From assembly GCF_004014875.1 (NCBI RefSeq), contig NZ_CP034929.1, positions 3,224,001-3,288,000 of the forward strand: a DNA stretch of 64,000 nt, written 5' to 3'. A program made the translations under genes and the position numbers. The notes below the pieces were generated by a model. The model worked only from the letters and a program-made list of their open reading frames with translations. It was not told the origin of the DNA and did no database searches. Below are positions 17,028 through 26,721 of the stretch, one piece after another (position 1 is the first letter of the stretch; the number at the start of each line of letters is the position of its first letter). The DNA is from Nocardioides yefusunii (lineage in GTDB: Bacteria; Actinomycetota; Actinomycetes; Propionibacteriales; Nocardioidaceae).

Positions 17028-17417
17028 TCAGGCCTCCAAGAGCTCCTTGAGACGGCGCAGGTCGGCAGTCACGGTGGCGACGTCGGCAGCGGACTGCGCG
17101 TCGCTCGACCCGAGCTGGCGCACGGTGAAGACGATCTCGGCACCCTCGGGGTGCGCGATCACGCGGACCGGGTTGAGCACCTGCGTGCCGTCGGGCAGCG
17201 TCACGGTGTGGTCGAGGACGCCGTACTCGTTGCGGGGCGTGAACCGCACCCGGACCTCACCCATCGGTGAACGGACGACGAAGTCGTGCCCGTCGCGACG
17301 ACCGGGTGCGCTGGCCAGCCCGGAGGCCCAGAGCGGGAGGTGGGCGGTGTCTCGCGTCCAGGCATAGACGAGGGCAGGAGCGAGGCGGATGACCTCGCTG
17401 ACGTGGCGACTGGGCAT
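17028..17417 (-). CDS. SRPBCC-family (polyketide cyclase/START-like) protein
   Basis: 129 aa. HVSEVIRLAPALVYAWTRD at the N-terminus, a central beta-rich part (GHDFVVRSPMGEVRVRFTPR, GVLDHTVTLPDGTQV) and a long C-terminal helix (ATVTADLRRLKELLE) fit the SRPBCC helix-grip fold that binds small hydrophobic ligands. No catalytic residues can be assigned. Confidence 0.7.
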   Translation of the reverse strand: MPSRHVSEVIRLAPALVYAWTRDTAHLPLWASGLASAPGRRDGHDFVVRSPMGEVRVRFTPRNEYGVLDHTVTLPDGTQVLNPVRVIAHPEGAEIVFTVRQLGSSDAQSAADVATVTADLRRLKELLEA

Positions 17418-17512
17418 CCTTCGACGTTAACGCCGCACCGCCCGGGGCGAAACCTCGGACGGTGCGGCGTCAGGCGTACAGGTGAGGACGCTCACCAGGG
17501 ACGTCGGGTGCG

Positions 17513-17734
17513 TCACCAGGTCAGTTCGATCTCCAGCTCGTTCTCGTCACCGAGCTCGACCTCGACCTTGAGCTCCACCTCGGCGGGGATGTCGACGGTG
17601 ATCGTCTTCCCGGCCTTCTCGAAACGGACCGAGTTGTTGCTGGCAATGGCGTCGGCGAGCTCGCGGAGCTTGGCCGCAGCGGCCTCGCGGCTGAGCTTCT
17701 GCTTCTCGTCGATGTCGAACAGGTCGTCGCTCAT
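17513..17734 (-). CDS. Amphi-Trp domain-containing protein
   Basis: 73 aa. The layout LSREAAAAKLRELADAIAS (helix), then VRFEKAGKTITVDIPAEVEL and a C-terminal acidic strand ending IELTW, is the amphi-Trp domain, a small alpha-beta domain of unknown function common in archaea and actinobacteria. ATG 17734 follows GGAGGACCC. Longer frames upstream are not supported. Confidence 0.75.
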   Translation of the reverse strand: MSDDLFDIDEKQKLSREAAAAKLRELADAIASNNSVRFEKAGKTITVDIPAEVELKVEVELGDENELEIELTW

Positions 17735-17810
17735 GGGTCCTCCGAGGGTCGTCAGTGATGTTGCGCCGAGGCTAGCCACCGCCCCCGAACGCACCCGTGA
17801 GCAACCCGGA

Positions 17811-19255
17811 TCAGGTGGGGTTCTTGGCCTGCGCGGCGCGGCTCCAGACGTCGGGGTCGACACGTCCCTCGAGCTCGGGGTGGTCGTCGAGGACGAAGAC
17901 CGGCTCCTTGCCCTCACGACGCTGCTTCTCGAAGTCGGCCAGGACCACGAAGGCGACCTTGCTGAGCAGCAGGATCGCCACCAGGTTCACCAGGGCCATG
18001 CAGGCCATCGCCACGTCGGCGAGGTCCCAGACGGTCTGCAGCGACAGGATGCCGCCGATGAACGCGAACACGATCACGACCCAACGGAAGATCGTCAGCG
18101 CCAGCGTCGAGTCGGTCAGCAGCTGCAGGTTCACCTCGGCGTAGGAGTAGTTGCCCAGCAGCGACGAGAACGCGAAGACGAAGATCAGGAACGTCATCAC
18201 CGGGATCGTCCAGTCACCCAACGACGCCGCGACGGAGTCCTGGGTGAGAGTTGCACCGACGCTGGAGTCGTCGTTGGACGGGTTGTAGAGACCCGAGGCG
18301 AGGACGATGAACGCGGTCGAGGAACACACGATCATCGTGTCGACGAAGACCCCCAGGGACTGGATCAGACCCTGACGCACCGGGTGCGTGACCGACGCCG
18401 TGGCGGCTGCGTTGGGAGCCGAACCCATGCCGGCCTCGTTGGAGAAGAGACCGCGCTTGGCGCCGTTCATCATCGCCGCGACGATGCCGGCGGTGGTGCC
18501 TGCGAACGCCTCGGTGGGGCCGAACGCAGCAGTGAAGATGGAGGAGAAGACCTCGCCGATCATGTCGCTGTTGACCACCGGATCACCAGCGCGAGCAGGA
18601 GGTAGAGGCCGGCGAGGGCCGGCATGACGGCCTCGGCGAGCTTCGCGACGCGCTTGACGCCGCCGAACAGGATCGGCACTCCGAGCGCAGCCAGGGCGAG
18701 CGAGGTCCACACGGCGTCGATGCCGTGCGCGGACTCCACGACCCCGGAGATGGTGTTGATCTGCACCATGTTGAAGACGATGCCGTAGGTGAAGAGCAGG
18801 ATCACCGCGAAGAGCACGGCACCCTTCCAGGAGCCCAGACCGCGGTGGATGTAGTACGCCGGGCCGCCGATGAAGGCGTCGCCCTTGCGTCGCTTGTAGA
18901 CCTGCGCGAGCGTCGCCTCGACCAGGGCCGTGGCCATGCCGACCGCGGCGACCACCCACATCCAGAAGACCGCTCCCGGCCCGCCGAGGGTGATCGCGAT
19001 CGCGACGCCGGCGATGTTTCCGGTGCCGACGCGGGAGGCGAGACCGATCGCGAAGGCCTGGAACGACGAGATGCCGTCGGTCTGCCCACGCGAGCCCTTG
19101 AGGCCGGTGAGCATCGCGGGGAACATCCGGACCTGGACGGCCCGGGACCGGATCGTGAACCAGAGTCCGGCTCCGATCAGGACGTAGATCAGGACGTAGT
19201 TCCACAGCACGTCGCTGACCGGGAGGATCAGGTCCTCGTGGATGAAGTCGAGCAT
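17811..19255 (-). pseudogene. Na+/alanine (AGCS/AlsT) symporter, frameshifted
   Basis: Two frames together encode one AGCS-family amino acid:cation symporter. The N-terminal part starts at ATG 19255 (MLDFIHEDLILPVSDVLWNY) and includes SRVGTGNIAGVAIAI and GGPGAVFWMWV. It runs to LLLALVI, then stops out of frame at 18560. The C-terminal part resumes in another frame at VVNSDMIGEVFSSIFTAAF and continues through GLFSNEAGMGSAPNAAATA to 17811. The junction is near 18575-18592; one extra base there would restore the reading. Both halves are otherwise intact, so the loss is recent or is a base-calling error. Confidence 0.8.
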
Positions 19256-19558
19256 GGGGGCCTCAGATCTGGGAGCGCTCAACGCGCGGGCGCGCGATTC
19301 CCTGACCTTAAGACGCCACATGCGGGTCAAACCCCCTGCGAGGCCGTCCGACGGGTCACGAAGTCATAAATCCGTACCATCGGGACGAGCGCGGGGGACG
19401 CCTGCCGTACGCGACTCAGCGGATCCGTCGGCGGGAGTGGCGTCCCGCTCAGGGTCTCCTCCTGCCGCCTTCCACCCGCAGAGTTGCCTTCCGCGTGAAA
19501 CTTTCTGACCGCTACGCTGCGTGCGCGACCGGAGGGGTCGCATCGGGGAGGGAAACCC
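19256..19558. other. Divergent intergenic region
   Basis: 303 nt between the symporter (-) and the lipoprotein gene (+). It must hold both promoters. A minus-strand TTGACC near 19332 and a plus-strand TACGCT near 19515 are possible elements, but neither has a well-spaced partner. No hairpin or ORF is convincing. Confidence 0.4.
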
Positions 19559-20395
19559 ATGCAGATCGTTCGTCGTTCGACCGCGCCCGTCACCACCCAC
19601 ACCAGCAGCAGGAGACGGAGTGCTGGCGCTCTGTGCGCCACGGTGCTGCTGGTCCCGCTCGCGGCCTGCGGCGGCACTCCCACCGCGGACGTCGCGATCG
19701 CTGACGCGGTGGCCGAGATCCGCGCGGAGAACACCGGCCGCTTCGTCAACACCCTCGAGGCGTCCGGTTCACCGTTGCTGCGCAGCGAGGGCGACTACGA
19801 CCTCGACGCCGGTGCCAGCTCGTGGACCACCACCTACGACACCGGCGACGAACGCTCGACGACGGCAACCGTCCAGATCGGGAACCAGCTCTTCACCCAG
19901 CCCGACACCTCGGCGGGCCCGTGCTGGTTCTCCGAAGAACTCCCGGCCGGCTACGAGAGCATTCCGGGCGCGGTCCGGATGGCACTCCAGGCCACGGCGC
20001 GCGACTGGGCCACCGAAGGCATCACAGCAGTGGGCGCCACGTCGATGCACGCGGCGGTCGCCACACTCGGGGACCTCGCCTCCGACGTGACCCTGGGCCC
20101 GACGGACCAGTCCATACCGGCGTCGATCCAGTTCGACGAGAAGTCCGTGACGGCGCTGCGCACCACCATGGCCGACATCCTCTCCGCGGTGCGTCAGTCG
20201 GGCGGCGCGACGTCCGCGCTCCTCGAACCGTTCGGTGCCAAGGGTCTCGACGTCACGGTGCTGGCCGGTTTCTCGCGCGTGGGCGAGGAGGTCAGCATCT
20301 CCGCGCCTGACCCTGCTGTGGTGGTGGTGGTCGGCACGCGCGGCGCGAAGAAGTCCGACGCCGCACTGGCGGACTGCAACACCAAGGCCGACTGA
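19559..20395 (+). CDS. Secreted lipoprotein of unknown function
   Basis: 278 aa. A basic N-region (RRRSAGALCATVLLVPLAAC) ends in the lipobox LAAC, so lipidation is expected at Cys-38. The mature part is rich in small and acidic residues and predicted beta-strands (FVNTLEASGSPLLRSEGDYDLDAG, STTATVQIGNQLF). This vaguely resembles LppX/LprG-type lipoproteins, but no clear family is recognised. ATG 19559 follows GGGAGGG. Confidence 0.75.
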   Translation: MQIVRRSTAPVTTHTSSRRRSAGALCATVLLVPLAACGGTPTADVAIADAVAEIRAENTGRFVNTLEASGSPLLRSEGDYDLDAGASSWTTTYDTGDERSTTATVQIGNQLFTQPDTSAGPCWFSEELPAGYESIPGAVRMALQATARDWATEGITAVGATSMHAAVATLGDLASDVTLGPTDQSIPASIQFDEKSVTALRTTMADILSAVRQSGGATSALLEPFGAKGLDVTVLAGFSRVGEEVSISAPDPAVVVVVGTRGAKKSDAALADCNTKAD

Positions 20396-20520
20396 GACGG
20401 AATCGGCGCACGTCAGCGGGTGCTTCCGGGGCCGCGGAGCAGAACCCGGGCGACTATCCGAACCAGTCCGCGGGACGTCCTGTCGCGGAAAGGTCAATCT
20501 ACGTCTGGAAAAATGGGCCC

Positions 20521-20694
20521 ATGAGCGTCGACATCAGCCCACCCGTCCGCAAGGGATCCCCCGCCGACAGACTGGTCGAACGCGCGGGCGGACACCCCGT
20601 CCTCGTGGAGCTCTACAAGCTCGCCTCGATCATGGTCGGCGCCGTCGTCTTCGCGATCGGCCTCGAAGGATTCCTCCTCCCCAATAATCTTTAG
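20521..20694 (+). pseudogene. 5' fragment of yitT-like gene, interrupted by the mobile element
   Basis: The frame starts with MSVDISPPVRKGSP at 20521 and reads into helix 1 of a YitT/DUF161 membrane protein (ASIMVGAVVFAIGLEGFLLPN). After CCCCAA (20679-20684) it enters element DNA and stops after three codons (TAG 20692-20694). The remaining 775 nt of the gene lie at 28653-29427. Joining 20684 to 28653 gives a 939-nt frame with the expected FLLPNEFLDGG sequence. Confidence 0.85.
20679..20684 (+). other. Left attachment core of the element (CCCCAA)
   Basis: This hexamer occurs at both host/element junctions (here and 28647-28652). Keeping one copy rebuilds the yitT reading frame exactly, so crossover took place within or next to it. 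Confidence 0.7.
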
Positions 20695-20700
20695 AACTTT

Positions 20701-20740
20701 TGTGTTCAGTCTGACTGTGTTCAGTCGATACTGACTGTGT
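20701..20740. repeat. Direct repeats at the left end of the element
   Basis: TGTGTTCAGTC occurs at 20701-20711 and 20716-20726, and CTGACTGTGT at 20711-20720 and 20731-20740. A related inverted sequence (GTTCACTGAAC) lies near the right end at 28615-28625. These are good candidates for recombinase binding arms or for autoregulation of the first recombinase gene, whose GTG start is at 20739. Confidence 0.55.
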
Positions 20741-22277
20741 GGAGGACCTTCGGAACGTCCCGGGTGAGCACTGGTTGGTGCTCTTCACCGACCCCTACAC
20801 GCGTCCACCGGAGAACTGGCATCCCGACTTGGACGAGATGCGGTCCATCAGTGACATCGAGGGGGCCCTCCACATCCCCGCAGGCACACCGATCATCGTG
20901 TCGCCCTCGCTGGAACTAGACGACGACCTGTGCCACTACTTCTCAAGTGCGCTGTCATTCACCGACCTCGCCCCCTCGACGCGACGGTCCCGGGCTCATG
21001 CGATCAAGACCTGGCTCGACTTCTTGGACTCCCAGGGGCTGACCGACTGGCGGTCCGCGCACGAGGACCTCTATGCCGATTTCCGGCGCTGGCGCACGAA
21101 TCCGAACCTCCCCGGTAGCCCCGGGGCAGTCGTGAGTGAGGAGTCGTTCGAGCAGACTCGGGTGGCGCTTCGTGCGTTGTACGACTGGGCCGTGAAGCGC
21201 CGCCTCGCTCAGGACAACCCCATCCCTTCATCTGGGCCTCGGGCCAGCAAGTCCTCGGCAGCCGTCAAGCACAAGAATTGGCTCAACCCGAGGGCATACC
21301 GCCTGTGGAAGGCCGTCGGGATTCAGGGCCACCGTGCACGGATCGACGGCTCGGAGGTCGTGATTGGCGGCATGGACACCACCTGGCGTGGCCAGTTGGA
21401 GCCCCGAAACACCGCGATGGTGGACCTACTTGTCACTACCGGCATGCGCATCGGTGAGGCCTGCGCGCTCACCTCGTGGGAAGTGCTTCAGGAGGCTCCT
21501 GGCAGGTACGAGATGGTCCTGCCTGCCATCATCACCAAGAGCAAGCGTGACCGGCCCGTTCGAGTCAGCCCAGGAACAGCGGATGTCCAGCGTCGCTACA
21601 TCAAGTTCCGCGACGCCGCGATCCGGAGAGCACAGCGAGGCGGCCTCTATGAGGACCTGGAGTGGCGGACCTCGCTTCTGGTCGCACAGAGCGTCGAACC
21701 GTCTGGCTCCGACCTCTTGCTCAACATCGAGGGGCGCGGTCGTGTCCGCCTCTCAGCCATGGGCGAGGACCAGCGGCAGCGGCTTTATGCGCGAGGCCGC
21801 GACGGCGCTCTGGAACCGCTGTCCTGGTTCCTCACCGAACGAGGCACGCCCACAACCCCCGACACATGGACGCCTGTGTTCGCGAGCGCCAACGAGCGTC
21901 TCCTCGCGCAGGCTGGACATCTCGGGCTGAATCCACACAGCGTGCCTGAGGTGACCCCCCACACCCTCCGCCACACGTTCGCACTGTGGCTCCTCGCCGC
22001 TGAGCACCGCAGCATCGACCGGGGGTTGGGGCTCTCAGGCGTTGAGCGCTACGACGTCAAGCGGTACGAGCGCGCCTTTGACCGGGTGAAGGAAGCCCTC
22101 GGTCACGCGCACGTTGGCATCACGAAGGACACCTACCTGGCGCCTGTCCGCACGCTTCGGATGGACGACCTGCTGTCGGGAACCGAGCACATGGAAATCG
22201 AGGACGTCATCGCAAGGCTTGCCAACCCAGACCTGGTCTACGAGACGAAGGCCGTGAGGACGTCAGACGATGCCTAG
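20739..22277 (+). CDS. Tyrosine recombinase, TnpA-like (Tn554 family)
   Basis: A 512-aa site-specific recombinase starting at GTG. The N-terminal half holds a core-binding (SAM-like) domain around residues 75-160. The catalytic domain has Arg-237 in TTGMRIGEACAL, His-408/Arg-411 in TPHTLRHTFA, His-456 in LGHAHVGITKDTY and Tyr-466 as the nucleophile, so all key residues are present. It is longer than Tn554 TnpA (about 360 aa). The next gene overlaps it by 8 nt. It is expected to cut and rejoin the element ends at the CCCCAA core. Confidence 0.85.
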   Translation: MEDLRNVPGEHWLVLFTDPYTRPPENWHPDLDEMRSISDIEGALHIPAGTPIIVSPSLELDDDLCHYFSSALSFTDLAPSTRRSRAHAIKTWLDFLDSQGLTDWRSAHEDLYADFRRWRTNPNLPGSPGAVVSEESFEQTRVALRALYDWAVKRRLAQDNPIPSSGPRASKSSAAVKHKNWLNPRAYRLWKAVGIQGHRARIDGSEVVIGGMDTTWRGQLEPRNTAMVDLLVTTGMRIGEACALTSWEVLQEAPGRYEMVLPAIITKSKRDRPVRVSPGTADVQRRYIKFRDAAIRRAQRGGLYEDLEWRTSLLVAQSVEPSGSDLLLNIEGRGRVRLSAMGEDQRQRLYARGRDGALEPLSWFLTERGTPTTPDTWTPVFASANERLLAQAGHLGLNPHSVPEVTPHTLRHTFALWLLAAEHRSIDRGLGLSGVERYDVKRYERAFDRVKEALGHAHVGITKDTYLAPVRTLRMDDLLSGTEHMEIEDVIARLANPDLVYETKAVRTSDDA

Positions 22278-23967
22278 AGCAGTCATGCCCCGCAGCGGGG
22301 TTCGGGTCCCCCGCGTGGCCATTCACGACTTGAAGGTCGTATGGACCCCCCGTCACGCTGGCTCTCCCGTCACCACGGACCTGGCTTCGCTGCCTGGGGC
22401 GTCGCTGGCGAAGAAGCAGGTCGCCCATGTGTTCGCAGAGATGCTCGGCACCGAGTGGCTCACCATCAAGACGAGCGAAACCAAGTTCTACGCCGCAAGC
22501 CGCTTCCTCGCATGGAGCGAGGTTGCCGGGCTGGAGAGCCTGTCAGGGCTCACTGTCGCTCGGTGGCAGGACTACATCCGACATGAGTTCGAGGGCTATG
22601 CCGAAACATCGGCGAAGAGCATGCTCCACCAGGCCCGGATCATCTTGGCCGCTTCACCTGACGTGCCTCAGGCGGTCAAGGACAGCCTCGCCAACATCCG
22701 CATCGGTCGCCCGGTGAACGACTCCGGCATGAAGGAGGCCTACACGACGGCTGAATTCCACGAGATCCGCCAGGCGGCGGAGCGACACCTTGCCAAGGCT
22801 CGCAAGCGCATCTCCACGTACTACCAGCGAGCGCAGCGCGCCACCGACGAGTCACCGGCGCTCGACAAGGCCCTCCGTCACCTCCTGGAGACCGGCGAGG
22901 TGACGCCGCTGAGTCGAGAGCAGTTGGAGGGGCTTCCTCGGCTCCCGCAGGCGTTGCTGCTCGGCAACAGCGAAGCGCTCGCGGCGGCTGCGCTCCTAGT
23001 CTGTGCCGAGGGCTACAACTTGTCAGTGATCAACCGGCTGGCCACTGACGAGATCCAACTGGGGGACCACCCGGACGAGGTGCGAGTCACGGAGATCAAG
23101 CCTCGAAGGTCTCCGCGACTCGAACGCGAGTCCACGGTCCTCGTGGGTCCGTCGAGCGCACTATGGCGGCGTATCCAGGCAGCGACCGAGCCCGCACGCG
23201 TCATGTGTCAGAACGTCGGGGCCCCGACACCTCTGCTGCTGCTGAGCCGCAGCACGTTCACCACGCCCGACGCCCAGACCCGCCGATACGGCAACGACGT
23301 CGAGCGTCCTGCACCGTACGTTCGCTCGGGCGTACCGAGCGGAGGGTCGCGGCGGGAGGACCTTCCGTGGATGCCGAATGGGCTCCCCTTGTCGTTCCCG
23401 AAACTACGACAGACGTACGTGACGGTCATCCAGAGGTCTCCCTCTCAGCACACCCAGGAGACGTGGGTGCGCGACTACCTGAGCAAGTCGGACGAGGCCA
23501 AGGCCAAGATCCATCAGCAGGTGGCGCGGGCCCAGATTGCGGCTATCCGGCGTGCCGAGGAGCGACTGGTGTCGCTCACACCAGTGGAGGACGCTCCTCC
23601 TGAGGCCTTGAACGGCTCCCAGGACACCGTCACCGCCTCGTGCAAGGACGTGCATCGCCACCCACAGACGGGAGGCGTTTGTACTGAGACCTTCTTCGCG
23701 TGTCTGACGTGCGAGAACGCAATCATCACGCCCGTCCATCTGCCTCGACTGGTCCTCATCCGGGACGCGCTCAGGGACCTGCGTACCGCGCTTACGCCCG
23801 GCCAATGGACTCGGTGGGAGCACGAATACACCCTCATCGAGACGCTCCTCAGGGAGAAGGCCCAACTCGACGACGACGAGGCCCGCATGTTGGCGGCCCG
23901 CGCAACGCGCACTGATCGTGAGAACGTCCGCTTGCTGCTGAAGGGTGAGTTCGATGCTGCTCAGTGA
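22270..23967 (+). CDS. Large divergent tyrosine-recombinase-like protein, second of the trio
   Basis: 565 aa, overlapping the previous gene by 8 nt. The N-terminal part resembles a core-binding domain. The C-terminal catalytic-like region is degenerate: where active enzymes have an Arg after TG, this reads CAEGYNLSVINRL, while LSFPKLRQTYVTV and HTQETWVRDYL keep an Arg and a Tyr. A Cys/His-rich segment near residues 457-490 (CKDVHRHP..CTETFFACLTC) looks like a zinc site. It is probably an accessory, non-cleaving partner. It corresponds in position to TnpB in Tn554-type operons, but family assignment is by context as much as sequence. Confidence 0.7.
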   Translation: MPRAVMPRSGVRVPRVAIHDLKVVWTPRHAGSPVTTDLASLPGASLAKKQVAHVFAEMLGTEWLTIKTSETKFYAASRFLAWSEVAGLESLSGLTVARWQDYIRHEFEGYAETSAKSMLHQARIILAASPDVPQAVKDSLANIRIGRPVNDSGMKEAYTTAEFHEIRQAAERHLAKARKRISTYYQRAQRATDESPALDKALRHLLETGEVTPLSREQLEGLPRLPQALLLGNSEALAAAALLVCAEGYNLSVINRLATDEIQLGDHPDEVRVTEIKPRRSPRLERESTVLVGPSSALWRRIQAATEPARVMCQNVGAPTPLLLLSRSTFTTPDAQTRRYGNDVERPAPYVRSGVPSGGSRREDLPWMPNGLPLSFPKLRQTYVTVIQRSPSQHTQETWVRDYLSKSDEAKAKIHQQVARAQIAAIRRAEERLVSLTPVEDAPPEALNGSQDTVTASCKDVHRHPQTGGVCTETFFACLTCENAIITPVHLPRLVLIRDALRDLRTALTPGQWTRWEHEYTLIETLLREKAQLDDDEARMLAARATRTDRENVRLLLKGEFDAAQ

Positions 23968-26086
23968 CATCGTCCGGCAGACGACCCTTAGCGACCTGCC
24001 TGCTATCCCTGACATGGCATCGCGGGCTCCGTCCATCACCTCTGCCCGCACTGTCAGAGAAGGCGTGCGCATCGCGCCGGTCAGTGCTGACGCGTGGCCG
24101 TTGGAAGCCGTCAGCCACCCCGACCGGAAGCACCCCACGCTCTTCTTCGGGGCCCCCTCAGCCAGGCGCGCCAGCGAGTACCACGTCTCTGACGACTGGC
24201 TCGTCACGTACAAGCGCATCGCCTGGGCGCTGATCAACCACCCCACTCCGCTGGCGATGTACAGCAAGCAGGGGGCCAGGTACGCCAACCAGCCCAGCGC
24301 AGGAACCGTCAACACCTTCATGCAGGGCATCAAGCGGTTCTTGGATTGGCTGGACTCGATGGGGGTCAGCACCCTGTCCGCCTGCACGCCAGACCTGCTC
24401 GACCTGTACGCACAGGACATCGCAGCACAGGACCTCTCTACGGGCTATAAGCAGGCGTTCACACGCGTGCTCTACCGGCTGCACCACATGGGACCGGTGT
24501 TCGAGGATCACGAGCGCCTCTGTATGCCTGGCTGGGGGGACGCCACCCCGTTCAGGACTGGCCCTAGTGGCGAGAACCGCACGCAGATCGTCCACCCAGA
24601 GACGATGGACGCCCTCCTCAACTGGTCCCTCCGGATGGTCCGCGAGTGTGCCGACGACATCCTTGATGCTTGGCAGCGGGAGCCAGTCAAGACCACGCCC
24701 GTTCGAGGTGCAGCGAAGAGGTTCATCCGCAACTGGCTCGACTGCCACGATGGGACCTTGCCCGCGAACAAGTCAGGTGTTGACCAGCGGTACCTCGCCT
24801 ATCTTGCGGGGTGCTCCGAGAACCAGGTCAAGACCGCCCTCAAGGATGTACGTGCCGAACTCCGTGAGGACAGGACCTTCGGCGCTCCCATCTCCTTCGT
24901 GGGAAGCGCCGTCATTGACGGACGCCCCTGGGCTACGCAGGCTTCGTTCTACGACCTCGTCGCGGGGCGTTCACGTGGCGGGTGGCCGTACTGGGTGAGT
25001 CACCTCCAGACGGCCGCGCTGATCGTTGTCACCTACCTGACTGGCATGAGGCCGGGGGAGGCCCTGTCGTTGCGCCCTGGCTGCGTAGAAGAAGTCCCAC
25101 CCAACCCCGAAAGGCCCGAGGGCGTACTGACCTACCTGGTCCACGGCACGGTTCTGAAGACCAGGGACCAGGCACACACGGAATCGCTAGGCGCTCGGGA
25201 CGCAACCTGGGTGGCCTCGCAACCAGTGGTCGACGCGATCCGGGTTGCGGAGCGGATCAACGCGGGGGCGGACTACCTCTTTACCACCCCGCACGCGGGC
25301 AAACTGAATCTGGGGACTGCCAACGCTGCCATCAACGACTACGCCAATTGGGTCAATGACCTCGTCCGCCGCGAGGGACACAACGGGGCACACCTCATCC
25401 CTGCCGACCCTCACGGCAGCCTTGCTCCGTCCCGATTCCGTCGCAGCATCGCCTGGTTCATCTATCAAGAAGACGACGGCGAAGTCGCGCTCGGCATGCA
25501 GTTCAAGCACCTGGAACACTCGCTCGGCAGAGACGGCTACGCCGCCACGGGCACCGTCGGCATGGCCAACATGATGGACGAGGAACGAGCGCGAGCACAC
25601 TTGGATCTGCTGGACTCGGTGACTGAATTTGCTACCTCCGGCACCCACGTCTCAGGCCCCGCCGCTGATCGTCTCGTGGACCAGGTTGGCCAGAGCCGCG
25701 TTTACCTGGCCACGGTCACGAGCAGCCGTGCCGCCCAAGCGCTAGCACGCGACAGCGCCTTCGCGGTCTTCGACAACCGCCGCGCGTTCAGCCTGTGTGT
25801 CTATAACCCTTCAACGGCGCTCTGTAGCCCGCAGAGCCCCGATGGGCCCGACACCTTGCGGTGCAAGAGCAACTGCCCGAACCACGCTCGAACAGACGAG
25901 ACAGTGGCGCCGCTGGTCGCTGACCTTGAACGCCTTCGGCAGTCCCTGCGGAATCCGCTCCTGCCAGAGCCGCTTCGGCTCCGTCAGGAGGCACTCGCGG
26001 CGGACCGTCTGCGAGTCGTCGAAGACCACCGGGACAACGCCCGATTCGTCCAACTGGAAGAGGCCCATGGCGAAGAAGAACCCTGA
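23945..26086 (+). CDS. Large tyrosine recombinase, third of the trio
   Basis: 713 aa, overlapping the previous gene by 23 nt; GTG 23945 was taken, with ATG 23954 as an alternative. Residues 85-185 form a core-binding domain. The catalytic domain has Arg-369 in TYLTGMRPGEAL, then SRFRRSIAWFIYQ (Ser in place of the usual His before the second Arg), and FKHLEHSLGRDGYAATG with His and Tyr. A late Cys pattern (LRCKSNCPNH) suggests a zinc ligand set. It resembles the large TnpB-type integrases of Tn554 relatives. Confidence 0.75.
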   Translation: MSSMLLSDIVRQTTLSDLPAIPDMASRAPSITSARTVREGVRIAPVSADAWPLEAVSHPDRKHPTLFFGAPSARRASEYHVSDDWLVTYKRIAWALINHPTPLAMYSKQGARYANQPSAGTVNTFMQGIKRFLDWLDSMGVSTLSACTPDLLDLYAQDIAAQDLSTGYKQAFTRVLYRLHHMGPVFEDHERLCMPGWGDATPFRTGPSGENRTQIVHPETMDALLNWSLRMVRECADDILDAWQREPVKTTPVRGAAKRFIRNWLDCHDGTLPANKSGVDQRYLAYLAGCSENQVKTALKDVRAELREDRTFGAPISFVGSAVIDGRPWATQASFYDLVAGRSRGGWPYWVSHLQTAALIVVTYLTGMRPGEALSLRPGCVEEVPPNPERPEGVLTYLVHGTVLKTRDQAHTESLGARDATWVASQPVVDAIRVAERINAGADYLFTTPHAGKLNLGTANAAINDYANWVNDLVRREGHNGAHLIPADPHGSLAPSRFRRSIAWFIYQEDDGEVALGMQFKHLEHSLGRDGYAATGTVGMANMMDEERARAHLDLLDSVTEFATSGTHVSGPAADRLVDQVGQSRVYLATVTSSRAAQALARDSAFAVFDNRRAFSLCVYNPSTALCSPQSPDGPDTLRCKSNCPNHARTDETVAPLVADLERLRQSLRNPLLPEPLRLRQEALAADRLRVVEDHRDNARFVQLEEAHGEEEP

Positions 26087-26624
26087 CCAGTCGCGTGACG
26101 TACGTGCCGCCATGGAGCGTCTCCTCAACGGCACCCCACAGACGGTGCACCCTGCCAGTCTCAACTTGAAGGGACTGGCGCAGGAGGCAGGGGTGTCGCG
26201 ACCCAGCCTGTACCGCCAGTACAAGCCTCTCGCGGATGAGTTTCTCCAACGCGTCGAGCACCTCCAAAGCCCCGACCGACCCACCACACCGCAGGAACGG
26301 GCCATGCGTGACGAGTTGGATGAGGTGCGCGCCCAGTACGCCGAACTTGAGGATAGGTACCGGCAGTCCCAAGAGGCACAGACTCGCTGGAAGGAAGCCG
26401 CGACGGTCGCTTTCCGCACTGCCAACGCAGCGAAAAAGGAGGCACGACGGCTCTACACGGCCAACGTGGCCCTCCACAGGAGCCTGGAGCAGACCCGCGC
26501 CCAACTGACCGGTCGGCCGACACCTCACGCGACGCGACCTCGGCCCAATGCCTTCGGCTTCGACAAGGAACCAGAGCCAACCCTGAACGATGAGTCCCTG
26601 CACAAGTGGATCGACGAGGCCTGA
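26067..26624 (+). CDS. TnpC-like HTH/coiled-coil accessory protein
   Basis: 185 aa, overlapping the third recombinase by 20 nt. Residues 30-60 form a TetR-like helix-turn-helix (LNLKGLAQEAGVSRPSLYRQY). Residues 80-145 form a long charged coiled coil (RDELDEVRAQYAELEDRYRQ), followed by a Pro/Arg-rich tail. Tn554 TnpC is a small protein of similar build that affects orientation and frequency of transposition. This one is expected to bind element DNA and assist the recombinases. The CBASS genes begin 98 nt later. Confidence 0.75.
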   Translation: MAKKNPDQSRDVRAAMERLLNGTPQTVHPASLNLKGLAQEAGVSRPSLYRQYKPLADEFLQRVEHLQSPDRPTTPQERAMRDELDEVRAQYAELEDRYRQSQEAQTRWKEAATVAFRTANAAKKEARRLYTANVALHRSLEQTRAQLTGRPTPHATRPRPNAFGFDKEPEPTLNDESLHKWIDEA

Positions 26625-26721
26625 GCCGAGACCGCTCTTCGGCCAGATGCAGCGAATGAGTGTCGGCACTCCACCGTAGGGTGACCCGCGACATCGGCCG
26701 TTGAACACCGTGGGGGGAACC

